Source: Bacillota bacterium
GTDB taxonomy: Bacteria > Bacillota > Clostridia > Christensenellales > Aristaeellaceae
Direction of reading: 5' to 3'
Assembly: GCA_023435435.1 (NCBI GenBank)
Contig: JAEYRW010000104.1
Span: forward strand, 1-64,000
Length of the DNA stretch: 64,000 nt
Part shown: in pieces, positions 1-7,400 of the stretch
How positions within the stretch are numbered: the stretch's first letter is position 1
Layout: every line of letters begins with the position of its first letter
Position numbers and translations under genes: made by a program
Notes under the pieces: generated by a model
The model's input: the letters and a program-made list of their open reading frames with translations, nothing else
The model's database searches: none
Told to the model about the DNA's origin: nothing

Positions 1-270
1 CACATACACAAGCACCTCGCGCGCACCACCCTTGAGCACATAGCTGATCGCGGCCACGTTGGCGTCGCCAAACAAGGCGGCGGCCTGCGTCGCGTTGTCC
101 ACCGTGTAGAATTTGCCCGCTGCCGCCGTTCCGCCCACCGTACCGGTAAAAGGCATGGCGACAACGCCAAGCGTTCCATTCGAAATTGCTTCTGTTGCCG
201 CCTCGACAAAGTTAAGGTAAAGGCCGGGCCTTCCGGGATTTACACCGGGTGTCCATGTTCCACCAGCCAT
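1..270 (-). CDS. Phage tail sheath protein, N-terminal part (cut by window edge)
   Basis: The visible 90 codons begin M-A-G-G-T-W-T-P-G and continue with an RPGLYLNF segment and a KGGAREVLVY segment. This is the typical start of XkdK/PBSX-like contractile tail sheath proteins. The sheath surrounds the tail tube and contracts during injection. The 3' part lies left of the window, so length and C-terminal domains cannot be judged. An ATG at 270 follows a GGGAG-type ribosome site and lies 12 bases after the preceding gene. The protein marks the phage as contractile-tailed. The family call rests on the N-terminal pattern and on position just after the head-tail completion genes. Confidence 0.85.
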   Translation of the reverse strand, partial: MAGGTWTPGVNPGRPGLYLNFVEAATEAISNGTLGVVAMPFTGTVGGTAAAGKFYTVDNATQAAALFGDANVAAISYVLKGGAREVLVYV

Positions 271-282
271 TGAATCGCTCCC

Positions 283-738
283 TTATGATGTGATCGTTGC
301 ATGGACACCCGCAATCAGGGGTTCCGTGCCGTATTTCTGTACGCTCTCCGTGGGTTCAAAGCATCGAACCTTCATGATCCCCATGAGCGCAAAAAGCCCG
401 CCGTCAAGCCTCACCGGTGCCCCGTAGGTCAACCCTGTAAAACGCACAACGGCGTTCGTGCCGGTTGCCTGTGGGGTATTTGCGATGCTGTGATGAAGCT
501 CGTCCATGCGGGAAATCGTGGTTTCCTCGGATGCGTGGTAAACCACCACGTTCAGGGTACGGGAAAATTCAAGCGCACCGGCTGATACCTGTTCGGCGTT
601 CACGCCATCATGCCGTACCACAATCAGGCCGCTCACCGGGCGCGTGGGGTGTGTCAGGGCCGTCTGACAGTCGGGGATTGCCGCGCCGATGTATGCCGTA
701 ACGGCCCGCAATTCGTTAAGTAACGCCGTCGTGCTCAC
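283..738 (-). CDS. Probable phage tail terminator/completion protein
   Basis: This 151-aa protein has no motif I can name with certainty. Its place between an HK97 gp10-like gene and the tail sheath is where PBSX-like and related phages encode the tail terminator (tail completion) protein. It contains RPVSGLIVVRHD and TLNVVVYHASE beta-strand segments, compatible with that small alpha/beta fold. It starts with GTG, and its GTGA overlaps the stop of the upstream gene by 4 bases, so translation is probably coupled. Function is inferred from gene order. Confidence 0.6.
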   Translation of the reverse strand: MSTTALLNELRAVTAYIGAAIPDCQTALTHPTRPVSGLIVVRHDGVNAEQVSAGALEFSRTLNVVVYHASEETTISRMDELHHSIANTPQATGTNAVVRFTGLTYGAPVRLDGGLFALMGIMKVRCFEPTESVQKYGTEPLIAGVHATITS

Positions 739-1163
739 CCGCCCATTTTTGAAATATACCGGGTTATGTCATCCTCAAGCTGTGTCTGCCATTTCGACAT
801 GTTGTCATCGCCGGACTTGTCCAGATACTTTGCGACGGTGCCCGACGTGGTGGGGTTTTTGACTTCCTTTTTATACTCATGCCAGTAATAGGCATAGTTG
901 AAAGCGCCCCACTTGCCGGACTGCTCGATGGCAACAGACTTAATCAAGCCGTTGAAGGTACCTTCTTCGCCCTCAACCTCAACGGAAATTCCCTGCCGCA
1001 AGGTGCCCTTGTCCTTCAAGGCGATGTTCACGGCCTCGCGCTTCCACGCGTCCATGATGTCGCCGAGACTTTGCTTGATCTGTTCCGGCAGGCCGGAAAG
1101 GCCGTTTGAAAGTGCACGCTCAATTTTCACGGAATCAAACTTAATCGTGAATCCCTTCGCCAT
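735..1163 (-). CDS. HK97 gp10-like head-tail connector protein
   Basis: This 142-aa protein resembles the HK97 gp10 family by size, by an N-terminal helix followed by a long amphipathic helix (LPEQIKQSLGDIMDAWKREAV), and by the WGAFNYAYYWHEY segment typical of these proteins. Members sit at the head-tail joint or assist tail attachment. It lies between the two putative connector genes and the tail terminator in the normal order of the module. The start at 1163 is 8 bases after the preceding stop. The family is assigned by pattern and context, not by a diagnostic active site. Confidence 0.65.
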   Translation of the reverse strand: MAKGFTIKFDSVKIERALSNGLSGLPEQIKQSLGDIMDAWKREAVNIALKDKGTLRQGISVEVEGEEGTFNGLIKSVAIEQSGKWGAFNYAYYWHEYKKEVKNPTTSGTVAKYLDKSGDDNMSKWQTQLEDDITRYISKMGG

Positions 1164-1171
1164 GAAGCCTC

Positions 1172-1498
1172 CTACACGTACACCACCGTGAGCAACGCCT
1201 TTCCGTTGATGTGCCGCTTCACGGAAACGGAAATCGGCCTGTGCGTGATGGTGATTCCATCCTCGCGGGTGTACGTAAGCTTCGTGTGTTCGTCGATGGC
1301 CTCAAAGCCGTCAAACAGGATCGTGGCTTTTGAAACCGCCTCTTTGCCATCCACCATGGAGGACACAAGGGTGATCGTTTCCTGATACCGGCATTTCCGT
1401 GTGTAAGGGTCGCCCATCGTGGGGGTGTCAAACTCCGTGATGCCCCCGGAAAGCGCAGGTGTCACCGTGATTGACTGCTTGAGTGGGATTATCGCCAT
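1172..1498 (-). CDS. Probable head-tail adaptor/stopper protein
   Basis: This 108-aa protein is dominated by predicted beta strands (KQSITVTPAL, ETITLVSSMV, HINGKALLTVVYV). Small beta-rich proteins in this slot are usually head closure (stopper) or adaptor proteins of the SPP1 gp16 kind. Its ATG directly follows the TAA of the upstream connector gene. No catalytic motif is visible. The role is inferred from position between a gp6-like connector and a gp10-like protein. Confidence 0.5.
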   Translation of the reverse strand: MAIIPLKQSITVTPALSGGITEFDTPTMGDPYTRKCRYQETITLVSSMVDGKEAVSKATILFDGFEAIDEHTKLTYTREDGITITHRPISVSVKRHINGKALLTVVYV

Positions 1499-1882
1499 TT
1501 AGTACACCGCCATTCCTACACGGCGGTATAGCAGTTTGTTCCCGTTTGCCGCGCTGATTTCGTCGAGCACGATGAGGGGGATGGTCTTGCCAAGCTCGGC
1601 GGTCTTTGCGAAAAAGGCAAAGGACGCCGCGCCGGTCACACTGAAGGACTGCACACCGTTTGCCGCGTATTTGTTCACGTCGTTGTAGGCCGTCGCAAGC
1701 TCATTCACGTACAGGTACACCGCCGTGTCCGGGATGGTGTAGGCGCTGAACTTGTGGGTAAGAATCCGGGACGCGACGTTTAAGAACCGCGCCCGGTCAT
1801 CCTCCGAAAGCCCCGACCAGCTTTCCACGTCAACGGCGTTTTGCATGATGTACGCATGGGCTTCCGCAACGTTTACCGCCAT
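1499..1882 (-). CDS. Head-tail connector (gp6/gp15-like) protein
   Basis: This 127-aa protein starts with an all-helical segment (VAEAHAYIMQNAVDVESWSGLSE) containing the FLNVASRILTHKF pattern. The pattern is typical of phage head-tail connectors of the HK97 gp6/SPP1 gp15 group, often annotated DnaT-like. Such proteins form a ring under the portal. It is followed without a gap by the adaptor gene. The C-terminal half (IPLIVLDEISAANGNKLLYRRVG) is less typical. Family assignment is fair, exact role inferred. Confidence 0.6.
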   Translation of the reverse strand: MAVNVAEAHAYIMQNAVDVESWSGLSEDDRARFLNVASRILTHKFSAYTIPDTAVYLYVNELATAYNDVNKYAANGVQSFSVTGAASFAFFAKTAELGKTIPLIVLDEISAANGNKLLYRRVGMAVY

Positions 1883-1894
1883 GTTGTCACCCCT

Positions 1895-2071
1895 TTACTT
1901 TTCGGGGGCCTTTGCCTTATCGGGTGCCTTGACCGCCTTGACCGTGTAGCCGTAGTCATGCGCCAGCATGTCGGCGACGGCCTTATCCGCCACAAGGGCC
2001 TTGCCACCGGCAAACCCGACGCCCTCCGTGGCCCCGTTGTAATTCGGGTTAGGTGTGGTAATTTCGTACAT
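1895..2071 (-). CDS. Small hypothetical phage protein (58 aa)
   Basis: A 58-codon frame starts at an ATG with a good GGAGGT site 7 bases upstream. It reads MYEITTPNPNYNGATEGVGF and ends in a lysine/alanine-rich tail. The GVGFAGGKALVAD stretch is like short proteins found between the capsid and connector genes of other Bacillota phages. Those may be head decoration or linker proteins, but I do not recognise a named family. It overlaps the end of the 47-aa gene upstream by 23 bases. Confidence 0.65.
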   Translation of the reverse strand: MYEITTPNPNYNGATEGVGFAGGKALVADKAVADMLAHDYGYTVKAVKAPDKAKAPEK

Positions 2072-2192
2072 CGTGTACCTCCATGCGGCGACGGGAGAAG
2101 CAGAAGCACAGGCCAAAGATGTTGAACTGCATCCATGCCTCCGTGTACACCTTGCCGTCCTCGCCGTACTGTGTGATATAGTGGTGGAGCAT
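2049..2192 (-). CDS. Small hypothetical phage protein (47 aa), cysteine/arginine-rich
   Basis: A 47-codon frame starts at ATG 2192 behind a strong TGGAGG ribosome site. Its core HHYITQYGEDGKVYTEAWMQ leads into NIFGLCFCFSRRR. I recognise this Y-I-T-Q-Y-x-E-x-G-x-x-Y-x-E-A-W plus CFCFS-R-R pattern from unannotated short proteins in other Bacillota phages, but their function is unknown. The gene ends inside the next one (23-base overlap), so the two are probably translated together. Confidence 0.6.
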   Translation of the reverse strand: MLHHYITQYGEDGKVYTEAWMQFNIFGLCFCFSRRRMEVHDVRNYHT

Positions 2193-2273
2193 TTAGCCTC
2201 CATAATCAATCCGGGGGACTGCATGATGCACAGCCCCCCGTTGTGCCCCCGTGATGCTGTGCCACCTACGTGA

Positions 2274-2299
2274 AACGCCCGCGTAGGAACGTGGGCGTT
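2274..2299 (-). terminator. Strong hairpin downstream of the capsid gene, no U-tract
   Basis: Arms at 2274-2284 and 2289-2299 pair over 11 positions (one G-U) around a 4-base loop. It lies in the 175-base gap between the major capsid gene and the next small gene. No run of T follows on the minus strand, so it may be a processing or stabilising stem rather than a full terminator. Such a stem after the capsid gene could help keep its message level high. The rest of the gap holds only the next gene's ribosome site. Confidence 0.45.
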
Positions 2300-2367
2300 C
2301 GGTTGGCCACAGGGACTATGGGGAGAATTTCCCCCCGGTCGGTGGCCGGGTTATGCCCAGCCGGTGC

Positions 2368-3273
2368 TTACTTCTTGATGCCCTTGAGGCGCGCAGCCGC
2401 CTTCGGATGGAACACGGCGAGGCCGTTGTACCACTCAATGCGGGTACGGTACACGGGCTTGTCGTTCAGCTCGCCCAGGTCACGCACGGACATGCCGCCG
2501 TTCTGGAGGCCCGCGACGTACTGCTCCGCGCCGAACTTCACCGCGTAGATGGAGCCGGTCGCGGTATCGGTGCCCATCGTCTCGGTGAAGTCGAGGATTT
2601 CCGCGCCGGTGGTATTGGTCTCGATGACCCGGATGGGCACGCCACCGTAGGACATGACGGGCCGACCGAACGCGTCGAGGGAGGTTTCGGAGTAGGCGTT
2701 GTGAGCCTGCAACACCTGCTTGATCTTGCGCCGCATCGCCTTAGAGCAATACAGCACATCGGGCTGGCCCTGCACCGCGTCCAGAAGCTCGTCGAGCATC
2801 ACGATGTCGAGGGCCGCGCCGTTCGCGCCTGCCGTGATGGTCTGCGTGGTGCCGATGCGCTTCTTCAGGCCGTCGAACGCCTTAGAATCCGTGGCCACGT
2901 CACCGTTGAAGAAGGTGTCCGTCCACGTGAGGGCGAGAGCCTTAGACTTCATTTCGGTCTGGATCGCGCGCTGGTCGTTCACATTACCGCGCGTCTGCAC
3001 GATAAAGCGGTCAACGTCCACATCACCACCGGCGATGACAAGGCCCTCGGACAGCTGGTTCACAACGCCCGCGCTCTCGGTGTACGCCTCATTGACGCCA
3101 CGGAAGCCGACGCCGGGAAGGGTCTGCTCGATGTTGTACTTGTAGGAGTTGCCCTGAATGTCCATAAAGGGCAGCATTTCGAGGACGGCGGAAGTCCGCG
3201 CGTAAACCTCAATGACGCCGCGCTGGAGCGTGTCGGTGGACAGCTTCGCGGCCTCGACAAGGGTCATAGGCAT
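2368..3273 (-). CDS. Phage major capsid protein (HK97-fold type)
   Basis: This 301-aa protein has the pattern of HK97-fold coat proteins of SPP1-like and related phages. An N-terminal helix (TLVEAAKLSTDTLQRGVIEVYA) is followed by an E-loop-like stretch around GNSYKYNIEQTLPGVGFRGVNE and a P-domain helix. The C-terminal A-domain carries PVMSYGGVPIRVIE, SIYAVKFGAEQYVAG and VYRTRIEWYNGLAV strands, as in capsid proteins of this group. It follows the scaffold gene by about 25 bases, the usual order. No cleavable prohead domain is obvious at the N-terminus, which agrees with a separate scaffold. Confidence 0.85.
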   Translation of the reverse strand: MPMTLVEAAKLSTDTLQRGVIEVYARTSAVLEMLPFMDIQGNSYKYNIEQTLPGVGFRGVNEAYTESAGVVNQLSEGLVIAGGDVDVDRFIVQTRGNVNDQRAIQTEMKSKALALTWTDTFFNGDVATDSKAFDGLKKRIGTTQTITAGANGAALDIVMLDELLDAVQGQPDVLYCSKAMRRKIKQVLQAHNAYSETSLDAFGRPVMSYGGVPIRVIETNTTGAEILDFTETMGTDTATGSIYAVKFGAEQYVAGLQNGGMSVRDLGELNDKPVYRTRIEWYNGLAVFHPKAAARLKGIKK

Positions 3274-3298
3274 GTGTAATTACCTCCGTATATTGGGT

Positions 3299-3892
3299 TT
3301 AAGGTTTGGCCCCATACCCGGCTTTGAGAAGCGCGCCCGGTGACATGCTGTCAAGGTTCATGGCGGCGTTGCCGGGAGGCGGGTTTGTGGGGGTTCCGAT
3401 GGGGATCTGAGGGGTCGTGCCGAAAATTCCCTTTGCCATTGCCTTTTCAAGCCATACCAGCTTCTGGTCAACGGGCAGGCTGTCCGGGATCAAATCCCGC
3501 TTGTCCTCCGGCAGGGCTTCCAGCCGCGCATTGAGAATGTCCGTCATCACCGTTTCAAGCTGTGCGGCGTGCTCTTTGGCCGTGGTGGCCTCACTTTTCA
3601 GGGCGTCACGCTCGGTTACGGTTAACTGGAAACTCGCGGACAGCGCGGTGTGCGTGTCCTGCAATTCGCGGTACTTGCTGTTCACACTGTCGAAACGCTC
3701 ACGCGTCACGATGGGCGAACGTTCCGGGTCTGCTTTCGGAGTGTCGGCCTTCGGGGATGTGTCAGTCGGGGGAGGGTTGCCGGGGTCTTTGTTTTCATCG
3801 TCATTTTCCGGGGCCGCTCCGCCGCCACCGCCACCCATGCCGGGGTCATCGTCGGGTGTGATACTGGGCTGCAAATGCATCGGGAATCTCAT
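3299..3892 (-). CDS. Phage capsid scaffolding protein
   Basis: This 197-aa protein starts behind a GGAGGTACCCT ribosome site. It begins with an acidic, proline- and glycine-rich low-complexity region (residues ~10-60, including six glycines in a row). A long charged helix follows, probably coiled coil (~65-130: YRELQDTHTALSASFQLTVT and onward). The C-terminal part ends in a MNLDSMSPGALLKAGYGAKP tail that may contact the coat protein. The composition and place directly before the capsid gene are typical for scaffolds of SPP1-like heads. No protease domain is visible. Confidence 0.75.
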   Translation of the reverse strand: MRFPMHLQPSITPDDDPGMGGGGGGAAPENDDENKDPGNPPPTDTSPKADTPKADPERSPIVTRERFDSVNSKYRELQDTHTALSASFQLTVTERDALKSEATTAKEHAAQLETVMTDILNARLEALPEDKRDLIPDSLPVDQKLVWLEKAMAKGIFGTTPQIPIGTPTNPPPGNAAMNLDSMSPGALLKAGYGAKP

Positions 3893-3965
3893 AGGGTACC
3901 TCCGTTTTTACCGTGTTCGTACACGAAAAATCCAACCAGTTTACCGCCTTGATGGTATGGGGCGA

Positions 3966-4040
3966 TGGAGCGAATAACGGGGGTCGAACCCGTATTTCCA
4001 GTTTGGAGGACTGGCACTCTTGCCATTGAGTTATATCTGC
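3966..4040 (-). tRNA. tRNA-Gly(TCC), phage-borne, CCA encoded
   Basis: On the minus strand a 75-base cloverleaf folds. It has a 7-bp acceptor with one A-C mismatch and one G-U, a 4-bp D stem (ACTC/GAGT), a 5-bp anticodon stem (CCAGT/ACTGG) and a 5-bp T stem (ACGGG/CCCGT) with loop TTCGACC. The 3' end is T-CCA in the DNA. The anticodon loop CCTCCAA reads TCC, glycine. Position 33 is C rather than the near-universal U. The imperfect acceptor and C33 suggest a drifting phage tRNA. Confidence 0.85.
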
Positions 4041-4041
4041 T

Positions 4042-4117
4042 TGGAGCTTGTGAGAGGAATCGAACCCCCAACCCTCGCAGTACAAAAGCGATGCGCTGCC
4101 GGTTGCGCCACACAAGC
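4042..4117 (-). tRNA. tRNA-Thr(TGT), phage-borne, CCA encoded
   Basis: A 76-base cloverleaf on the minus strand lies one base from the glycine tRNA. The acceptor GCTTGTG/CACAAGC is perfect and the D stem GCGC/GCGC is perfect. The anticodon stem TCGCT/TGCGA has one T-T mismatch at its loop end, and the T stem has two G-U pairs. The 3' end is T-CCA. The loop TTTGTAC reads TGT (threonine, codon ACA) if the stem is counted as five pairs. The isotype is less certain than the gene itself. Confidence 0.78.
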
Positions 4118-4120
4118 ATG

Positions 4121-4149
4121 AAAAAGGGGAAGCCCTTCAAAGCTTCCCC
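4121..4149 (-). terminator. Rho-independent terminator of the toxin-antitoxin cassette
   Basis: On the minus strand GGGGAAGC and GCTTCCCC (4142-4149 and 4126-4133) form an 8-bp stem with an 8-base loop, followed directly by five T. It lies 50 bases after the toxin stop and 4 bases before the tRNA pair. It would end the toxin transcript and also block late-operon read-through, unless antitermination occurs or the tRNAs and scaffold have their own promoter. I saw no clear promoter between it and the tRNAs. Confidence 0.8.
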
Positions 4150-4199
4150 CGGTCGCGGGCCTCACGGGTATCCGCAACACGATCACAGGACGTGGTTTC

Positions 4200-4511
4200 T
4201 TATATGAGGTAACGATACTCGCGACGGCCATCCACGACGGCATGAACCGTCACCGTTTGTGCCTCATCGTCAACTTTGTAGAAAATCAAATGCCGCTCGA
4301 CAATGAGCACTCGGTACCCCTGCCGCTTAAGAATGGCGTAGCGCGGATAGCTGCCCGAATGGGGTTGTTCCTCAAGCCGCATGACGGCCTGCTCAACCTT
4401 ATCCAGATATGCAAGTGCCACGTCCGCGCTCCCCGATTCGCTTGCAATATAGCGGATGATCTCGTATAGCTGGTCGTTCGCCGTATCCGTTCGCAGGATT
4501 TGGTACTTCAT
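4200..4511 (-). CDS. Type II toxin, RelE/ParE family
   Basis: This 103-aa protein has the family layout. The N-terminal helices TANDQLYEIIRYIASESGS and ALAYLDKVEQAVMRLEEQPH are followed by the beta-rich half GYRVLIVERHLIFYKVDDEAQTVTVHAVVDGRREY. RelE-type members cut mRNA at the ribosome and ParE-type members poison gyrase; which applies here cannot be told from the sequence. The gene overlaps the antitoxin by 4 bases (ATGA) and ends at a terminator. Carried in a phage head operon, it is best read as a moron that favours prophage retention or excludes other phages. Confidence 0.88.
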   Translation of the reverse strand: MKYQILRTDTANDQLYEIIRYIASESGSADVALAYLDKVEQAVMRLEEQPHSGSYPRYAILKRQGYRVLIVERHLIFYKVDDEAQTVTVHAVVDGRREYRYLI

Positions 4512-4780
4512 GTGGTTTCCTCGCGTATCGCACGACGAATGCCGTCAAAAGTGTCCGCAATCGGTGCGACACGGCCCCTTGCCACATCCTCATCGGATTC
4601 CGCAAGCATGCGCAAAAGCTCCAACTCAGCCTTCATCTGCTCATACTGCGCAAGCGCCATGAGCACCGTATCTCCCCTGCCGTTGACCGTGATGTAGACC
4701 GGTTGTTTTTGATCTTTGCAGGTCTTTGAAATCTCGTTGTAGTGATTCCGCAAATCGGCGGACGGACGAATCGTTTCCAT
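4508..4780 (-). CDS. Type II antitoxin, Phd/YefM family
   Basis: This 90-aa protein begins METIRPSADLRNHYNEISK and continues with QPVYITVNGRGDTVLMALAQYEQM, the standard Phd/YefM DNA-binding and dimerisation domain. The C-terminal part (from about residue 55) is helical and acidic and should wrap and neutralise the toxin. It precedes the toxin with a 4-base overlap. A dyad over its promoter is the likely site of its autorepression. Confidence 0.88.
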   Translation of the reverse strand: METIRPSADLRNHYNEISKTCKDQKQPVYITVNGRGDTVLMALAQYEQMKAELELLRMLAESDEDVARGRVAPIADTFDGIRRAIREETT

Positions 4781-4799
4781 TCCGCATCACCTCACTTCC

Positions 4800-4836
4800 A
4801 TAGTCGAATTATATCACGATTCGTCTATCGAAGCAA
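4800..4836 (-). promoter_or_regulatory. Promoter and operator of the toxin-antitoxin pair
   Basis: On the minus strand a TATAAT -10 (4808-4813) lies 17 bases from a TTGCTT -35 (4831-4836). A near-perfect dyad overlaps it: arms 4800-4809 and 4819-4828 match at 9 of 10 positions around a 9-base centre that contains the -10. This is the arrangement expected for antitoxin autoregulation. The -35 lies within the 3' end of the 44-aa gene. Confidence 0.75.
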
Positions 4837-4948
4837 GCCAATCCGCAAAGAATGTCTGCACATCGTCCGGGACGTCATCATCCAAGGTGTACCCGGCGAG
4901 AACGTCGAACCGCACATAGTCGGCGATTTCATCCGGTGGAATAATCAC
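4814..4948 (-). CDS. Small hypothetical protein (44 aa), GTG start
   Basis: The frame opens with GTG at 4948, whose GTGA overlaps the stop of the minor head gene by 4 bases, behind a GGGGGT site. The product begins (M)IIPPDEIADYVRFDVLAG and is strongly acidic, ending DDVPDDVQTFFADWLASIDES. No family is recognised. The tight coupling to the head gene supports a real gene. Its 3' end doubles as the promoter of the toxin-antitoxin cassette, so that cassette may have been inserted here. Confidence 0.6.
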   Translation of the reverse strand: MIIPPDEIADYVRFDVLAGYTLDDDVPDDVQTFFADWLASIDES

Positions 4949-5811
4949 AGTATTACCCCCTGTTCGGCAAGCTCCGGCGGGCGGCGTTCCGGCAAAATGA
5001 TGTGCCCGCATCGGGGATGGAACACTTCCCGGGATGCCCGTGCTTCGTCAAGGGTTGGAAAGTCGCCGGGGGCGTCGGCCACCAGCTTCACAATTTTGTC
5101 CTCCCACTTGCTGCATGCGTCGGGCGCGTTGTGCCTGCTTATGCGCCCGTAGAGCACCCCACGGCCAAGTGCTTCATTCACGGCCCCGGCTGTGTTGGCC
5201 TCCATCATCTTTGTGCACACCACCATGTCCACGTAGGTTTCCGGGTTCCACCTGCGCCCCGCCGCGTCGATGATTCCCGTGTCGAGGCTGTCCCCCAGTT
5301 TCGTGCGCAGGCTGGAGAGGATTTCCCGGCGATTGGTTCGTAACCCGTTGATTCCCTTTGTCATGTTGGCTCGCATGACATCCGACGTTACGGTGCGAAC
5401 GGCACTCCGCACGCGCCGGTCAACATTCTGCGTCACCGCAAGCAAATCCGTTTGCAGGTCAGACATGATGGCCTGCACCATGGTTTTGTTGAGGCCGTTG
5501 AAAGATGCTTTCGCAACCGCCGCGCCGTATGAGGTAGCAACCCCCATTGCTGTGAGGGCCACCGCCACCCCGTCGCGCGCTGCCTGTGGGATGTACTGCT
5601 TTACCCATGATGCCGTTTCAATGTTGAGGCGCTTTGTGATCGCCGCCATGTCCTTCAACGCCGCCTCGATCTGTTCCCGGTGGAACGCATCGTCAAGCGG
5701 CAGGGAAAGAAGCTCACGGCGGAGGTCTTGAAGCGCCTTTGCGTATTTCCGGGTCAGGGAATTCACGTCATCGTCGTAAGAGGGCCGGGGGATGAACTCG
5801 TGGGCCTCCAT
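4945..5811 (-). CDS. Phage minor head protein (minor capsid protein 2 / SPP1 gp7-like)
   Basis: This 288-aa protein has a long helical N-terminal two thirds. The C-terminal motif region is characteristic: D-A-C-S-K-W-E-D near residue 235, then F-P-T-L-D-E-A and V-F-H-P-R-C-G-H-I near 260-275. These Cys/His elements are the mark of phage minor capsid protein 2 and gp7-like proteins, which bind the portal and are packaged in the head. It follows the portal gene with a 1-base overlap. Confidence 0.85.
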   Translation of the reverse strand: MEAHEFIPRPSYDDDVNSLTRKYAKALQDLRRELLSLPLDDAFHREQIEAALKDMAAITKRLNIETASWVKQYIPQAARDGVAVALTAMGVATSYGAAVAKASFNGLNKTMVQAIMSDLQTDLLAVTQNVDRRVRSAVRTVTSDVMRANMTKGINGLRTNRREILSSLRTKLGDSLDTGIIDAAGRRWNPETYVDMVVCTKMMEANTAGAVNEALGRGVLYGRISRHNAPDACSKWEDKIVKLVADAPGDFPTLDEARASREVFHPRCGHIILPERRPPELAEQGVIL

Positions 5812-7376
5812 TAAGCATCATCCCCGTTTTCATTCTCCGGGGGATCGCTCCCCGTCTGTGCTTCGGCGTCAGGCGGTTCGTTGAAAATGGACGAATCCAC
5901 CTTGTCGGTTTCGGCCTTCAGTTGATCCATTTCCTTGTCGGCCTGTTCGGCTGTCAGGTTGTCAAGCCGCATGATGGCGGACTTCTGCGAAAGGGTGGGC
6001 TGGCCACCGGTGCGCAGGCTCATAATCTGCGCGTTCTCCATGTCATCGTCCGGCAGACCATCCTGAAAGAGGATTTTCGGCTTGACGATTTCATAGCGTG
6101 CCTTACCGTAGGTTTTCTCAAGCAGTTGGGCGATGACGAAAACCTGCGTCAGCGCCTTGTCGAAATACCCGCGCTTGCGATTGACTTTGGCAAGCAGGGA
6201 ATTCATGCGCCACTTAATCGACAAACCGGATGACCCCGACGTGCCGGAGTTGTCTTTGCCAAGCGCGACGGAAGGGATTTCCGCAATGGTCAAGATCTGA
6301 TCCACAAGGAAATTGATCTCCGTGAACGCGGCCTGAAGCTGTCCATCCCACACGATGTATTGCGGAATGATGTCATCCTTGCCCATAATCTCGAAAATCT
6401 TGTCCCGCCCGACGTGGAACATGGGCCGTCCGTCCTCATCGGTGTCGAGCAGGCCGGAGGGAATCGCCATCGCCGGGTCGCTGTGCTTGTCAAGGATGAC
6501 GCTCACAAGGGAAATCCGGTTGTTCAATTCGTCGAGAAGGGGCTTTAACTCGGACAGGTCATCGAAGCCCTGCCACGAATCGTCAAGGGCGCAGTTTGCC
6601 ACATGCACCACAAGCGGAAAGGGGACGCCGGTTTCCACCTCCGTCAGGCTTCCCTCGATGTGCGCGTAAATGCGCCATGTAAGAATCATGCCGTCCTCGG
6701 AAGTGCTCTCCGGGTGCATCCGGTGTTTGTGGTACACAATTTTGCCGGGGTAGTGGCTCTCGACGCACAACACCCATTCCTGATCCGCCGTGTCGTTTAC
6801 CACCACCGGATAGGCAATATGGTACGCCACAATGTGCGTTGCGTTCATGGGGTCAGTTTCCGGGAACACGTATTCCGCGTTCTGTGGCTCAATGAACACG
6901 CGGTAGGGGTCAAGGTTCGCGGGGAGAAGGCCCCCATGTTCCTGTCCCCACCGCAGTTTGTAAAAAGCATCGCCGCGAATGGCCGCGCCCAGGGCCATCT
7001 GATAGTTGGTGATGTTGAGATAATTGTCGGCGGCGAGCTTTTCAATGGCCTTCTGCTCCGGGGCGTCGGCGTTCTTTCCGCTCGAATACTGCGCGTACTC
7101 TCCGAAAAGGAAATCGGCTGACTTTTTGCAGATGAGGCCGGGAAGGTTGATCGCCAGATAAACAATGTCGCGCTGGGTCTTGCTCAACCGCGCATTCTGC
7201 CGCTCAAACACATCGTAGTGTTCACCCGCGAACAATTTACGGTTGTCGCGATACCGCTGAATGCGCGCGGTGTGGTTTGGATGCGGGTATGTCTCACCGA
7301 TGGCAAACATGTCAAGCCCGTAAGTCCCATATTTATAACCAAACGGCGTTTGTGCCGGTGAATTTGTGACTAGCAC
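5811..7376 (-). CDS. Phage portal protein (SPP1 gp6-like)
   Basis: This 521-aa protein is the size of SPP1-like portals. It forms the dodecameric ring through which DNA enters and leaves the head. Telling segments are YRDNRKLFAGEHYDVFERQN near residue 40, a stem region around VEDSWQGFDDL-like ALDDSWQGFDDLSELKPLLD (~265-285) and NSGTSGSSGLSIKWRMNSLL (~390). The last ~45 residues are acidic and proline-rich. The best start is GTG at 7376, with GGAGG 7 bases upstream. The terminase large subunit is upstream and the minor head gene downstream, the standard order. Confidence 0.88.
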   Translation of the reverse strand: MLVTNSPAQTPFGYKYGTYGLDMFAIGETYPHPNHTARIQRYRDNRKLFAGEHYDVFERQNARLSKTQRDIVYLAINLPGLICKKSADFLFGEYAQYSSGKNADAPEQKAIEKLAADNYLNITNYQMALGAAIRGDAFYKLRWGQEHGGLLPANLDPYRVFIEPQNAEYVFPETDPMNATHIVAYHIAYPVVVNDTADQEWVLCVESHYPGKIVYHKHRMHPESTSEDGMILTWRIYAHIEGSLTEVETGVPFPLVVHVANCALDDSWQGFDDLSELKPLLDELNNRISLVSVILDKHSDPAMAIPSGLLDTDEDGRPMFHVGRDKIFEIMGKDDIIPQYIVWDGQLQAAFTEINFLVDQILTIAEIPSVALGKDNSGTSGSSGLSIKWRMNSLLAKVNRKRGYFDKALTQVFVIAQLLEKTYGKARYEIVKPKILFQDGLPDDDMENAQIMSLRTGGQPTLSQKSAIMRLDNLTAEQADKEMDQLKAETDKVDSSIFNEPPDAEAQTGSDPPENENGDDA

Positions 7377-7400
7377 GTTTGCGCCTCCATTCCATATGTG

